Assembly (NCBI RefSeq): GCF_009931115.1
Contig: NZ_CP047491.1
Location: 806,001-870,000 of the forward strand
From: Microbulbifer hydrolyticus
GTDB lineage: Bacteria; Pseudomonadota; Gammaproteobacteria; Pseudomonadales; Cellvibrionaceae
Direction: 5' to 3'
DNA: 64,000 nucleotides
Each line of letters opens with the position of its first letter. The stretch's first letter is position 1. Of this stretch, positions 26,288-34,561 are shown piece after piece. The notes under the pieces were generated by a model that was not told the DNA's origin, did not search any database, and worked only from the letters and a program-made list of their open reading frames with translations. A program made the position numbers and the translations under genes.

Positions 26288-26794
26288 TTACTGGCAGCCC
26301 GGTTTTCTTAATTGCGTATCGTAATCTGAACAATTTTGGGCTCTAGAGCCCGCGCCACTTATAAAATTACTTAGTAGCGTATCAGCAATGCCCACCATTG
26401 CAGGTTGTGTCGGTGGCAAAGCCGGTCTCGTCGTGTCAGCTAGATGCTGAGCCATAACTCTATCAGCAGATGTTGCCGAAGAAACTGCTCGGTTAACCGC
26501 AGCAACCCTAAGCAATTCGAATCCGTCACCAACTATTGACCCTCCAGCGCCCGCACCAACTCCCACTAACGCCCCCTTTAAAATATCCTTGTTCCAACTT
26601 TCTCCATTTATCAAGTTATTAGCTACAGTCGAAGTAGCGCCGATACCGCCGCCTACTAAACCATTCGCTGCGGCATTCCCGCCAACTGTCCTCCCGCAAG
26701 CCGCCTGACTCAAACTAATCGGCCTCCGCGATACCCGGGGCGGTTCAGTTTGGTGCGGCTGGATTTCAGCCCATAAAAAGTTAACTTTTGGCAT
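26288..26794 (-). CDS. Truncated C-terminal segment of a polymorphic-toxin-like protein
   Basis: From about residue 33 the 168-residue frame reads GGNAAANGLVGGGIGATSTV and then VGVGAGAGGSIVGDGF, a Gly/Ala-rich pattern common just before the toxin tip of hemagglutinin-, Rhs- or CDI-type proteins. The last 70 residues (with two Cys, in NCSDYD and KPGCQ) match no toxin family I know. The first 30 residues do not fit the rest and overlap an IS3-like end at 26721-26747, so the reading frame probably took its start from an insertion scar. It may be an orphan tip or a dead fragment. Confidence 0.45.
   Translation of the reverse strand: MPKVNFLWAEIQPHQTEPPRVSRRPISLSQAACGRTVGGNAAANGLVGGGIGATSTVANNLINGESWNKDILKGALVGVGAGAGGSIVGDGFELLRVAAVNRAVSSATSADRVMAQHLADTTRPALPPTQPAMVGIADTLLSNFISGAGSRAQNCSDYDTQLRKPGCQ
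26721..26747 (-). mobile_element. IS3-family-like terminal repeat, solitary
   Basis: Read on the - strand from 26747 the sequence begins TGAACCGCCCCGGGTATCGC and continues GGAGGCC. This resembles terminal repeats of IS3-family elements (TGAACCGCCCCGG...) as I remember them. No transposase is present and I found no matching opposite end, so only a remnant is claimed. The surrounding 26795-26935 stretch carries a small palindrome (26860-26877) and no gene. Confidence 0.4.
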
Positions 26795-26935
26795 ACAAAA
26801 TAGGCCATGTTAACTAAATATGCTGCCTTCCTTTCTACCCTAACACTTCTGATTTCCATGGGAGGAGCTAACCTCCTGATTTAACTGCTTTTCTAACCCA
26901 GTCGCCAAAACGTAACGAAATTCTAATAGGTTAGA

Positions 26936-27382
26936 TATACGTATTCAGCCATTAGAGCTCTAATCCAGTCGGTCGGAATTTGGGCGCAAGTTAGCAGTTT
27001 GTTGGAAAACTTCAACCGCTGGATGATGAATCCCCCCGCGGCCGCCCGCTACGGTGAATCCGGACGAAAACCGGGGTAATGCCACCCGTCCCCCATCTGT
27101 GTTTAACTTTGCCTCCGAACACACCAGCCTGGAACCAGTATGCCCCAGGAATCACCCCTTATCGTCGAACGTCAGGGCCCCGTCGGCAAACTGACGCTCA
27201 ATCTGCCCAAAGCCCACAACGCCCTCAACCTGGAAATGATCGACCTTATGGCCGCCCAGCTGGACGAATGGGAAGCAGACGACAGCATCGCCTGTATCTG
27301 GATCGAAGGCGCCGGCGACAAGGCCCTGTGTGCCGGTGGCGACGTCGTGGCGCTGCACAAAGCCTCGGGCAGCTACACAGAA
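26936..27382. repeat. Duplicated block, segment A, copy 2
   Basis: Matches 22760-23206. It starts within the ettA coding end (first five codons on the - strand), spans the promoter gap and ends 81 codons into the hydrolase gene copy. The left edge is the boundary with the AT-rich insert. Confidence 0.92.
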
Positions 27383-27439
27383 TGTGGAAGGTTGTTTCTC
27401 AATGCCCTGGGCTCAAAGCCCGCTGGCCGACCTGAAATA
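27140..27439 (+). pseudogene. 3-hydroxyisobutyryl-CoA hydrolase gene copy with 806-nt internal deletion
   Basis: The first 80 codons are nearly identical to the gene at 22964. At 27382/27384 the sequence jumps to the last 57 nt of that gene, removing about 806 nt. As 806 is not a multiple of three, the original ending is read out of frame and translation would run on to 27541 with unrelated residues. The oxyanion-hole half after residue 80 and the active-site Glu are gone. The upstream region is intact, so it may still be transcribed. Confidence 0.92.
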
Positions 27440-27467
27440 GCCGGCAGTTTATCGTTCAGGTACAAAA

Positions 27468-27497
27468 AAGGGCGGTATCTCTGTAGAGGTACCGCCC
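27468..27497 (-). terminator. Rho-independent terminator of the pullulanase gene
   Basis: GGGCGGTAC pairs with GTACCGCCC-type sequence around a short loop and, on the - strand, is followed by six T. It lies 22 nt after the pullulanase stop. Confidence 0.82.
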
Positions 27498-27518
27498 AAA
27501 GGGCCACAATGCAGTCAA

Positions 27519-30059
27519 TTATTCGCGATAGAGCACCGTAACCGCGGTGCCCTCGGCCACCACGGATCCGCTGACCACTCGCCCGTTGCCCGCGGTCGGA
27601 TCGGATTTCTCCATTGCCACTTTCCATTCGCCCGCCGGCAGGCTGTAGGTGTAGTTGTCCGCGCTGTTGTAGATCACGATGATCTCGCTCCAGCTGTCGC
27701 CCACCGCAGCACCATTGATGTGATTTACTACCACCCCGTAGCGCGGTCGATTGCTGGTCATGTGCTGGTCAATGTCATCCCAGCTGGTGAGGCGAAAAGC
27801 GGGGTGGGCGCGACGCAATGCAATCACGTCCTTGTAGTAGTTGTAGACATCCGCGTTGTCGACTTTCCAGTTCCAGTAATACTGGTTGATGGAATCCGGG
27901 GAGTCGTAGCTGTTGTGATCCTCCTGCTTGTCGCGCATCAGTTCCACACCGCCATGCAGGAACGGTATGCCCTGGCTCGTCAGCACGATACCGTTGGCGA
28001 ACATCTGGATGCGACGCAGGTAGCCGCTGTCCCGGCTCACACCATTCAGGTCTGCCCACTGCAGGACCTTGTCGCGCAAGGTGAGGTTGTCATGGGCAGA
28101 TACGTAGTTGATGGTTTGCTCCGGGTCCATGGCGAACATCGGGTCCCAGGTATCTATTACCGCGTCCTTGTCTTTGGCATAGCGGATACCGCCGCGACTA
28201 CCTGCTTCAATGCGCCAGCTATCGGGGTTGCTGTTAAACGCAAAACAATCCCCCGGATTGCAGTTGCCATTATCATTCTGGCCCTTGATTGCCTCGCGAA
28301 ATTTGGGGTTGAACACACCGGCGTGGGACTCGTGAATACGGCCGATGGTGCCGAGGCGTACACGCCCGGGCTGACGCGGGTCTGCGGCGAAGCCGTTCCA
28401 GGGCTCGCCATAAACCAGCAGGTTTCTGTTCGGGAACTTGTTGTTCAGATGGGTGGCCCAGTCTTCAACCTCGTCATAGTCGAAGATGCCGATCAGGTCG
28501 AAGCGGAATCCATCGATATTGTACTCTTCGACCCAGTACTCCAAAGAGTCACGGATCATGCGGCTGACCATGGGTACGTTGGCATCAATACTGTTGCCGG
28601 TCCCGGACAAATCGGTCGGCGTGTAGTAACTGGTGGAGATGGGCTCGAATACCGACTTGGAGTACGTGTGGTTGTACACCACGTCCATCACCACACGCAG
28701 GCCCGCCTTGTGGAACTCGTCCACCATGGTCTTGAACTCGCGTATCCGGTTTTCATAGTCCGTAGGGGTCAGGGAGTAGCGCTCTTCCGGGACATTGAAA
28801 TTGCGCGGATCATAGCCCCAGCTGTAACAGGTGCTGTCAGCGGGGTCGGCACAGGCGTTGAAGTCGTACACCGGCAAAAGCTGCACATGGGTAACACCCA
28901 GTTCCTTGAGGTGATCGATACCGGTCGATACATCATTGTAGGTGCTGCCGCTTTCAACCATACCGAGGAACTTGCCGCGCTTGTCACTGCTCACACCTGA
29001 CTCGGGTGCGATGGTGAAGTCGCGCACGTGTACCTCGTAAATGACCGCGTCCTCGCGCTCATTGAGAACCGGGCGCACCGACCATCCATTGGGTAGCTCG
29101 GTACGCGACATATCCATTACGATATTGTTATCGGTATCGGGCTCGACCATCTTCCCGTATGGGTCCCGTACCACCACGCCGTTGACGACAAAATAGTAGG
29201 GCTTCAGTCGCCAGTCGCCGCTGACGGTTACCGAGTAGACATCCGTGAGGCCGGTGCCTGACAGCGCGCTGGAAGAGACTTTGCGCATCGGGTGGCTCTG
29301 CCCATCGAGCACCAGCTGCACGTTATCGTGGTCGGGCGACCACAGGGAAAATGTGGTTTCCGTGGGGGAATACACTGCACCCAGCGCCTCCACCCGGCTG
29401 CCGCAGCTCTCCGTGCACTCCACCGGCTCCAGTGAGTAGTTGAGGCTGGCATCATTGATCGTGAGCAGGTAATCGCCGTTGGCGCTGGTATAGATGTCAG
29501 CACCGCTCTGCTCGAGCGTGCCATCACCATTCGTGTCGCCGTAGTTCTGGCTCCAGTCTCCAAACACATCGACCTTGAAGCGCTGGTCGGCCTGGCCGTC
29601 CAGGCTGATCTGCAGCTGCCAGGTGTTGTCTGCGACCAGCACCATGGGGCTGGCATCCCAGCCATTGGCTGTGCCACGGAAGAACAGGGAAGGCAGATTG
29701 GCGAGGTAACCGCTGTCGCAACTTGCGACCTCGGTGGTGGAAATACTGTAGTTGGCGCTATCAAAGGTGATTGTGTAGGTCTTGCCTGCTTCAACCGAAA
29801 AATCAGCCGTTGGGTAGTTTTCGCTCCAGTCGCCGTGTCGATCCACCTTGAAGCGGGGTCCGCCACTGGCATCGCCACTGGCAAATGTCTGGCAGGACCG
29901 GAACACGCTGCCCCCCTGGTGGGTCATCTGTTCGGCAGACCAGTCGTTGGGGGTGCCGCGGAAATACCATTCTGCCGATGCACTGTAGGAAAGGCTGGCC
30001 AGGAACAGGCCGGCGACAACAGGAAGCCTGGAGGGGCTCCCACAGTTCGTTTTTTTCAT
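27519..30059 (-). CDS. pulA: Exported type I pullulanase (GH13) with two N-terminal starch-binding-like modules
   Basis: Debranches alpha-1,6 links in pullulan, starch or glycogen outside the cytoplasm. A signal peptide (about 1-29, ending ASA) is followed by two related modules (about 30-105 and 120-205), each with FRGTxNxW and RFKVDxxGDWSxNY, of the X25/starch-binding kind. A CBM48-type N-domain (about 220-320) precedes the barrel. YSWGYDPRNF is the type I pullulanase hallmark. Catalytic residues are Asp in DGFRFDLIGI, Glu in LLVYGEPWNG and Asp in VSAHDNLTLRD. Length (846 residues) fits the family. An internal 934-nt piece is duplicated at 24131-25064. The gene is divergent from mmsB. Confidence 0.93.
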   Translation of the reverse strand: MKKTNCGSPSRLPVVAGLFLASLSYSASAEWYFRGTPNDWSAEQMTHQGGSVFRSCQTFASGDASGGPRFKVDRHGDWSENYPTADFSVEAGKTYTITFDSANYSISTTEVASCDSGYLANLPSLFFRGTANGWDASPMVLVADNTWQLQISLDGQADQRFKVDVFGDWSQNYGDTNGDGTLEQSGADIYTSANGDYLLTINDASLNYSLEPVECTESCGSRVEALGAVYSPTETTFSLWSPDHDNVQLVLDGQSHPMRKVSSSALSGTGLTDVYSVTVSGDWRLKPYYFVVNGVVVRDPYGKMVEPDTDNNIVMDMSRTELPNGWSVRPVLNEREDAVIYEVHVRDFTIAPESGVSSDKRGKFLGMVESGSTYNDVSTGIDHLKELGVTHVQLLPVYDFNACADPADSTCYSWGYDPRNFNVPEERYSLTPTDYENRIREFKTMVDEFHKAGLRVVMDVVYNHTYSKSVFEPISTSYYTPTDLSGTGNSIDANVPMVSRMIRDSLEYWVEEYNIDGFRFDLIGIFDYDEVEDWATHLNNKFPNRNLLVYGEPWNGFAADPRQPGRVRLGTIGRIHESHAGVFNPKFREAIKGQNDNGNCNPGDCFAFNSNPDSWRIEAGSRGGIRYAKDKDAVIDTWDPMFAMDPEQTINYVSAHDNLTLRDKVLQWADLNGVSRDSGYLRRIQMFANGIVLTSQGIPFLHGGVELMRDKQEDHNSYDSPDSINQYYWNWKVDNADVYNYYKDVIALRRAHPAFRLTSWDDIDQHMTSNRPRYGVVVNHINGAAVGDSWSEIIVIYNSADNYTYSLPAGEWKVAMEKSDPTAGNGRVVSGSVVAEGTAVTVLYRE
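28591..29524. repeat. Duplicated block, segment C, inside the intact pullulanase gene
   Basis: Source-like copy of 24131-25064 (about 99.5 percent identical by my count of five differences). Its edges in the other copy are abrupt and share no long sequence with the joined DNA. Confidence 0.9.
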
Positions 30060-30365
30060 CGCTGTGTACCGTTTTTTTATTTATTGGAGTTATGGGTCGA
30101 ATGTCACGATACGGCTGTGGCTTCGACGAAATGAACCACAGGCTTGAGACTAGGGGCCCGCTGCAGTGGAGCGCATCCTCCCCTGTCGGGGCGTAGTATT
30201 GTAAAAAGGGAGTCCTCTTTGCCGGCTGCTGGCGGCAGTTTTCGCGCTGTGGCGTTTTTCTGCACCCGGCTTCACTCATGATCAGGATTGAGTAGTATGC
30301 TGTTTAGTTTCCCTGGCGGAGGAGTTTGCCGGGGCCAAGGGCAAAAAATATAAAAGGATGATTTG
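30060..30365. other. Divergent intergenic region pullulanase / mmsB
   Basis: About 300 nt without a gene. It must hold the promoters of both divergent genes; a T-rich stretch precedes the pullulanase start. I could not pick out a convincing operator or RNA element. Confidence 0.5.
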
Positions 30366-31265
30366 ATGGAGAGCGTTGCATTTATCGGTCTCGGTAATAT
30401 GGGTGGTCCAATGGCCGCGAACCTGGTTGAGAAGGGCTTTACCGTGACGGCGTTTGACCTGTCTGCACCAGTGCTGGAGAGCGCCGTCGCCGCCGGGTGT
30501 AACAAGGCCGACAGTGCGCACGCCGCAATCGAGGGTGCGGACGCGGTGGTTTCCATGCTGCCCAGCGGGGAGGCGGTGCGCTCCCTGTATCTGGGGGTGC
30601 ACGGCTTGCTGCAGGCGATGAAACCGGAAACCCTGCTGATCGACTGTTCCACTATTTCCGCCAATGACGCCCGTCAGGTCATCGCCGCGGCCAGTGAGCG
30701 CGGAATTGCTGCGCTGGATGCGCCGGTGTCCGGTGGCACCGCCGCTGCGGCTGCGGGCACGCTCTCGTTTATGTGCGGTGGCTCGGAGGAGGCGATCGAG
30801 AGAGCGCGCCCTGTGCTTGGCGCCATGGGAGCGAATATCTTCCACGCCGGCCCGGCTGGCTCCGGCCAGGTGGCAAAGATCTGCAACAACATGCTGCTCG
30901 CGATCCATATGATCGGTACCGCCGAGGCGCTGCAGTTGGGGGTGGATAACGGGCTCGACCCCGCTGTGCTATCAGAGATCATGCGCGCCAGCTCCGGCGG
31001 CAACTGGTCGCTGGAAAAATACAATCCCTACCCGGGGGTGATGGAGAATGTACCCGCATCGCGGGATTACCAGGGCGGGTTTTCTGTGGCGCTGATGTTG
31101 AAGGACCTTGGCCTCGCCATGGACACCGCTGCTGGCAGTGCATCTTCAACGCCACTGGGCGCGCTGGCAAAAAACCTGTATCAGTTGCACGGTGGCGACC
31201 CCATCAACAAGGCGCTGGACTTCTCCTCTATCCAGAACCTGTTCCGCCGCCCGGCGGGGGACTGA
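30366..31265 (+). CDS. mmsB: 3-hydroxyisobutyrate dehydrogenase
   Basis: Oxidises 3-hydroxyisobutyrate to methylmalonate semialdehyde with NAD+ in valine degradation. The 299-residue protein has the dinucleotide fold FIGLGNMGGPMAANL at the N-terminus, the substrate-binding loop DAPVSGGTAAA (about 118-128), and the catalytic Lys in GQVAKICNNMLL (about 170). The C-terminal half SLEKYNPYPGVMENVPAS is typical of MmsB rather than of tartronate semialdehyde reductase. An AAGGA at about 30354 precedes the ATG at 30366. It works directly after the product of the hydrolase gene at 22964, now separated from it by pullulanase and the insert. Confidence 0.92.
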   Translation: MESVAFIGLGNMGGPMAANLVEKGFTVTAFDLSAPVLESAVAAGCNKADSAHAAIEGADAVVSMLPSGEAVRSLYLGVHGLLQAMKPETLLIDCSTISANDARQVIAAASERGIAALDAPVSGGTAAAAAGTLSFMCGGSEEAIERARPVLGAMGANIFHAGPAGSGQVAKICNNMLLAIHMIGTAEALQLGVDNGLDPAVLSEIMRASSGGNWSLEKYNPYPGVMENVPASRDYQGGFSVALMLKDLGLAMDTAAGSASSTPLGALAKNLYQLHGGDPINKALDFSSIQNLFRRPAGD

Positions 31266-31288
31266 CGCCGCGACGAACCCGTCGGCGC

Positions 31289-31302
31289 TTGATCTGAATC
31301 AA
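31289..31302. promoter_or_regulatory. Anr/FNR box upstream of hemN
   Basis: TTGATCTGAATCAA is a perfect match to the TTGAT-N4-ATCAA consensus. Its centre lies about 90 nt before the hemN start. An Anr/FNR-type regulator is encoded just downstream, which supports anaerobic activation of hemN. Confidence 0.88.
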
Positions 31303-31385
31303 GCGCCGTCGAACGCTGGCCCGCTACCTTTACCTGATCCAACACCTTCCCGCTTATCAGCTCTGGATCACAGGTTACCTCGTCA

Positions 31386-32849
31386 ATGGCCGTAAACCCC
31401 CTGGACAGCGCACCGCTCTCCGAGAGCGACTCCAATACCACCGCCAATACCCGGGCGTCGTCCGGGGAGTTATCTTCGGCCCTGCTCACGCGTTATGCGG
31501 GGCCCTGTCCACGCTATACGTCCTACCCGACGGCGGATCGCTTCACGGACCTGAGCGCCGGCAGTGCAACAGCCGCTGGTGCTGACGCGCGCAAGCCATG
31601 GGATGCGCTGCAAGATATCAACACCCTTTCACTGTATGTGCATATCCCGTTCTGCCGCTCGCTGTGCTATTTCTGCGCCTGTAACAAGGTCATAACCCAG
31701 CAGTACGGGCTGGCGTCGAGCTACCTGGACCGGGTGCTCACTGAAGCGCAGTGGTACCGGGAAAAAGTGGCCCGCGTACCGGTGACGCAGTTGCATCTCG
31801 GCGGCGGTACGCCAACCTACCTGAATGACGGTGACTTGACTCGGCTGGTTCAGGGGCTCGGCGACATATTCGATCTGAATCCCGGTGGCGATGTGGAATA
31901 CAGTGTGGAGGCGGATCCCCGGGTGCTTGAGCCGGAAACACTGGATACCCTGCGTGGACTCGGCTTCAACCGGCTGAGCATGGGTATTCAGGACTTTAAC
32001 CCGGAAGTACAGCGGGCGATCAACCGGATCTGTTCCCCGGAGCAGGTGCGCGGTCTCACTGAAGCCGCCCGCGAGCGGGGTTTTGGTTCCATTTCCTATG
32101 ACCTGATTTACGGACTGCCCGGGCAGGATGTGGCAAGTCTGGAGCGCACCATCGACACCGTGGTTGAGCTCGCGCCGGACCGTATCGCGCTGTACCACTA
32201 TGCGCACCTGCCGCACCGGTTCAAGGCCCAGCGCCTGATCAGTTCCGACCTGATTCCACCGCCGCAGGCAAAGATCGATATGCAGCTTGCAGCGACGCGT
32301 CGACTTACCGACGCGGGTTACCAGTTTCTGGGCATGGACCATTTCGCACGCCCGGATGACCCTCTGGCGCGCGCCACCAAAGACGGCCGTCTCGCGCGCA
32401 ATTTTCAGGGCTATACCCTGATGCCCGCGGACGCGCTGGTTGGCCTTGGTGCCTCGGCGATCAGCTACAGCCGCGATGGCTACTGGCAGAACCATCACGG
32501 CCAGAAAGAATACGCGACCGCGATTGGCGAGCGCGGCGAGGCGATCTGCCGCGGCTGGCAGCTGGATACCGACGACCGGGTGCGCCAGTGGGTGATCATG
32601 GAATTGATGTGCCATCTGCGGCTCGACAAACGCGAAGTGGAACGCCGGCTGGGGAGCCCGTTTGAAGATTATTTTGCGCAGGATCTGGCACGCTTGCGCC
32701 CACTTGTGGCGGATGGGCTGGTGCTGGAGTCCCGTGAAGACCTGGTGGTCAGCGAGCGTGGCCGCTGGTTCCTGCGCAATATAGCCGCGGCGTTCGACCG
32801 CCACCTGCATGCCGGGGCGTCGGCTGCGCAGTACTCCCGAGTGCTTTAG
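31386..32849 (+). CDS. hemN: Oxygen-independent coproporphyrinogen III oxidase
   Basis: Radical-SAM enzyme of 487 residues that converts coproporphyrinogen III to protoporphyrinogen IX when oxygen is low. The 4Fe-4S Cys triad plus one is seen in PFCRSLCYFCACNK (about 90-100), followed by LHLGGGTPTYL for S-adenosylmethionine binding and the HemN-specific YGLPGQDVASLERTI. RYAGPCPRYTSYPTADRF near the N-terminus is the HemN signature and separates it from HemW-like relatives. The first 35 residues are polar and unconserved, so a later start is possible. A perfect Anr/FNR box lies upstream. Confidence 0.94.
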   Translation: MAVNPLDSAPLSESDSNTTANTRASSGELSSALLTRYAGPCPRYTSYPTADRFTDLSAGSATAAGADARKPWDALQDINTLSLYVHIPFCRSLCYFCACNKVITQQYGLASSYLDRVLTEAQWYREKVARVPVTQLHLGGGTPTYLNDGDLTRLVQGLGDIFDLNPGGDVEYSVEADPRVLEPETLDTLRGLGFNRLSMGIQDFNPEVQRAINRICSPEQVRGLTEAARERGFGSISYDLIYGLPGQDVASLERTIDTVVELAPDRIALYHYAHLPHRFKAQRLISSDLIPPPQAKIDMQLAATRRLTDAGYQFLGMDHFARPDDPLARATKDGRLARNFQGYTLMPADALVGLGASAISYSRDGYWQNHHGQKEYATAIGERGEAICRGWQLDTDDRVRQWVIMELMCHLRLDKREVERRLGSPFEDYFAQDLARLRPLVADGLVLESREDLVVSERGRWFLRNIAAAFDRHLHAGASAAQYSRVL

Positions 32850-32977
32850 GTGGACAGTAGGTATACAATTTCCTCACCACAGGTTCGGCAATAAGGCATC
32901 GCGCTTTACGCGCAACTGTTCGCCAAGCCGACTACCAGATCGTTCACCGGATAAATCGCCGAGCAATGGAAAAGACA

Positions 32978-33706
32978 ATGTCGAAACCCTCACCAGCGGT
33001 CAATTGCGGAAATTGCTCCGTCAGAAGGCTGTGCCTGCCCGTGGGGTTGAGTGAGGACGATATCCAGCGTCTCGAGCAGGTGACACGCAAGAAGAAGATT
33101 CTGAAAGCCGGCGACAGCCTGTTTCGTGCGGGCGACCCGTTTTCCAGCCTCTATGCGATTCGTTCCGGCAGCTTCAAATCTGCGGTGATCGGTGCCGATG
33201 GTGACACCCAGGTCACGCATTTTGCGTTGCCCGGTGAGCTGTTGGGACTGGATGCTTACAGTAGTGGCGCGCATCCCGGTTATGCGGAAGCACTGGAAGA
33301 CAGCAGCGTTTGTGTCCTGCCATTTACCCAGCTGGAAAACCTGGCGCAGCAGGTGCCGGCGCTGCAGAAGCAGATGTACACGATTTTTTCCGAAGAGCTG
33401 AAACAGGATAACGACGTGCTGTTGCTACTGGGCAAGCGCTCTGCGGAAAGCCGCCTGGCGGCTCTGCTGATCAATATATCCAGCCGTTATGCCCAGCGCG
33501 GATACTCGGCCAGCGAATTCAAACTCTCGATGCAGCGCATTGATATCGCCAACTATCTGGGGCTGACTGCAGAGACCGTCAGCCGTCTGATGTCGCGTTT
33601 TCAAAAGCAGGGGCTTATCCGCGCACAGGGTCGGGCGGTCGCCATCCTGGACCTGATTGCCCTCAGCGAGCTGGCCGGCACCCACTGCAGTTACGAAAAC
33701 GATTGA
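32978..33706 (+). CDS. anr: Oxygen-sensing Crp/Fnr-family regulator (Anr/Fnr)
   Basis: Cytoplasmic 4Fe-4S transcription factor of about 242 residues that activates genes under low oxygen. The N-terminal Cys cluster reads NCGNCSVRRLC, and a fourth Cys is in SSVCVLPF, as expected for FNR. The cAMP-fold sensor domain covers about 30-150, a dimer helix follows, and the DNA-binding helix has NYLGLTAETVSRLMSRFQ with the Glu and Arg residues that read TTGAT. I prefer the ATG at 32978 because GGAAAAG sits before it; an ATG at 32966 adds four residues. Two Anr boxes (31289 and 34362) flank the gene. Confidence 0.92.
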   Translation: MSKPSPAVNCGNCSVRRLCLPVGLSEDDIQRLEQVTRKKKILKAGDSLFRAGDPFSSLYAIRSGSFKSAVIGADGDTQVTHFALPGELLGLDAYSSGAHPGYAEALEDSSVCVLPFTQLENLAQQVPALQKQMYTIFSEELKQDNDVLLLLGKRSAESRLAALLINISSRYAQRGYSASEFKLSMQRIDIANYLGLTAETVSRLMSRFQKQGLIRAQGRAVAILDLIALSELAGTHCSYEND

Positions 33707-33728
33707 ACCGATGGCACTGATCCGGTGA

Positions 33729-34295
33729 TTAGCAGGCTTCCGCCAGCGCCGTTTCAGAAAGATCCTGATAAATGGCTTCGTAAAGACGCTTGACGCCCCG
33801 GTGAAAGTGGCTGCTTTGCTTTTCCATGAGCTCGTCGGCGATCTCTCCCCAGTCGGTATCCGTCAGGTGCTGCGCAACCAGCGGCAGTAATATCTCATTC
33901 TCTTTTTTCATGTGCGCGCGCTGCAGTGCAATGTACTCGCGCGCAGTTGCGAACAGGTGCTCCCGTTCCACCGCCGCGTCGTTGGCAACCGCATAAAACA
34001 GCTGGTTCATATTGCGCGTGGCCGCGGCAATGGCCTTGTGTTCCACGGTGATTTCCCCGAGGACATCACGGATATCCACAGGCTTGTCCAGCAACCGGCC
34101 GAATACCAGATCTTCCACCGGGTGGTGCCACTGATCCGGGTACACAGAAAAGTAATCGAGGGCGTCGAGAATCATGCTCAGGGTAGCGGGATCCCTATCC
34201 TGACGACCAAGCTCATCTAACAGCGCTTCAAACACATCCAGCAGTCTCTGCATGTGCTTGTGGTCATCGCACAGTTGTCGATAGATACCATGCAT
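33729..34295 (-). CDS. Hemerythrin-like HHE cation-binding protein
   Basis: Four-helix protein of 188 residues expected to hold a di-iron centre and bind oxygen or sense nitric oxide. Helix motifs contain the metal ligands: DDHKHMQRLLD at the start, QWHHPVEDLVFGRL near residue 55, TVEHKAI near residue 80, REYIALQRAHMKKENEILLP near residue 130 and SSHFHRGVK near residue 165. The ATG at 34295 follows an excellent AAGGAGG; in-frame sequence upstream lies in the promoter. An Anr/FNR-like box is centred about 73 nt upstream. Stops of this gene and the regulator gene are only 22 nt apart. Confidence 0.87.
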   Translation of the reverse strand: MHGIYRQLCDDHKHMQRLLDVFEALLDELGRQDRDPATLSMILDALDYFSVYPDQWHHPVEDLVFGRLLDKPVDIRDVLGEITVEHKAIAAATRNMNQLFYAVANDAAVEREHLFATAREYIALQRAHMKKENEILLPLVAQHLTDTDWGEIADELMEKQSSHFHRGVKRLYEAIYQDLSETALAEAC

Positions 34296-34361
34296 GGCGT
34301 GCCTCCTTGACGGGTTGTGGTGATTGTCCATTCCATTGTTGTCTGCTGCCGGGGAATCGGC

Positions 34362-34375
34362 TTGATCTGGGTCAA
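34362..34375. promoter_or_regulatory. Anr/FNR-like box upstream of the hemerythrin gene
   Basis: TTGATCTGGGTCAA matches the TTGAT-N4-ATCAA consensus with one change. It lies about 67 nt before the hemerythrin start on the - strand and about 190 nt from the divergent outer-membrane protein gene, so hemerythrin is the likelier target. Confidence 0.75.
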
Positions 34376-34561
34376 TCCACAGCCACATCCGGTAGCGTCA
34401 GGTGCCGACAGTGATGATCGTCGCGCGGCTGAATTGCCATTGGCCCGGTCTCCGGTAATTGACGCGGTGTAATAGCGTGTAATGGAGAGGGGGTATTTGC
34501 GCCGTATTTTTTTCAATAGAATGCCGCCCGCAAAATAAGCACTACACATTAGGGTATTAAA

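Noticed and set aside
32966-32977. Upstream ATG for the Anr/Fnr gene
   Set aside because: Possible, but the ATG at 32978 has a better ribosome binding site; the difference is four residues.
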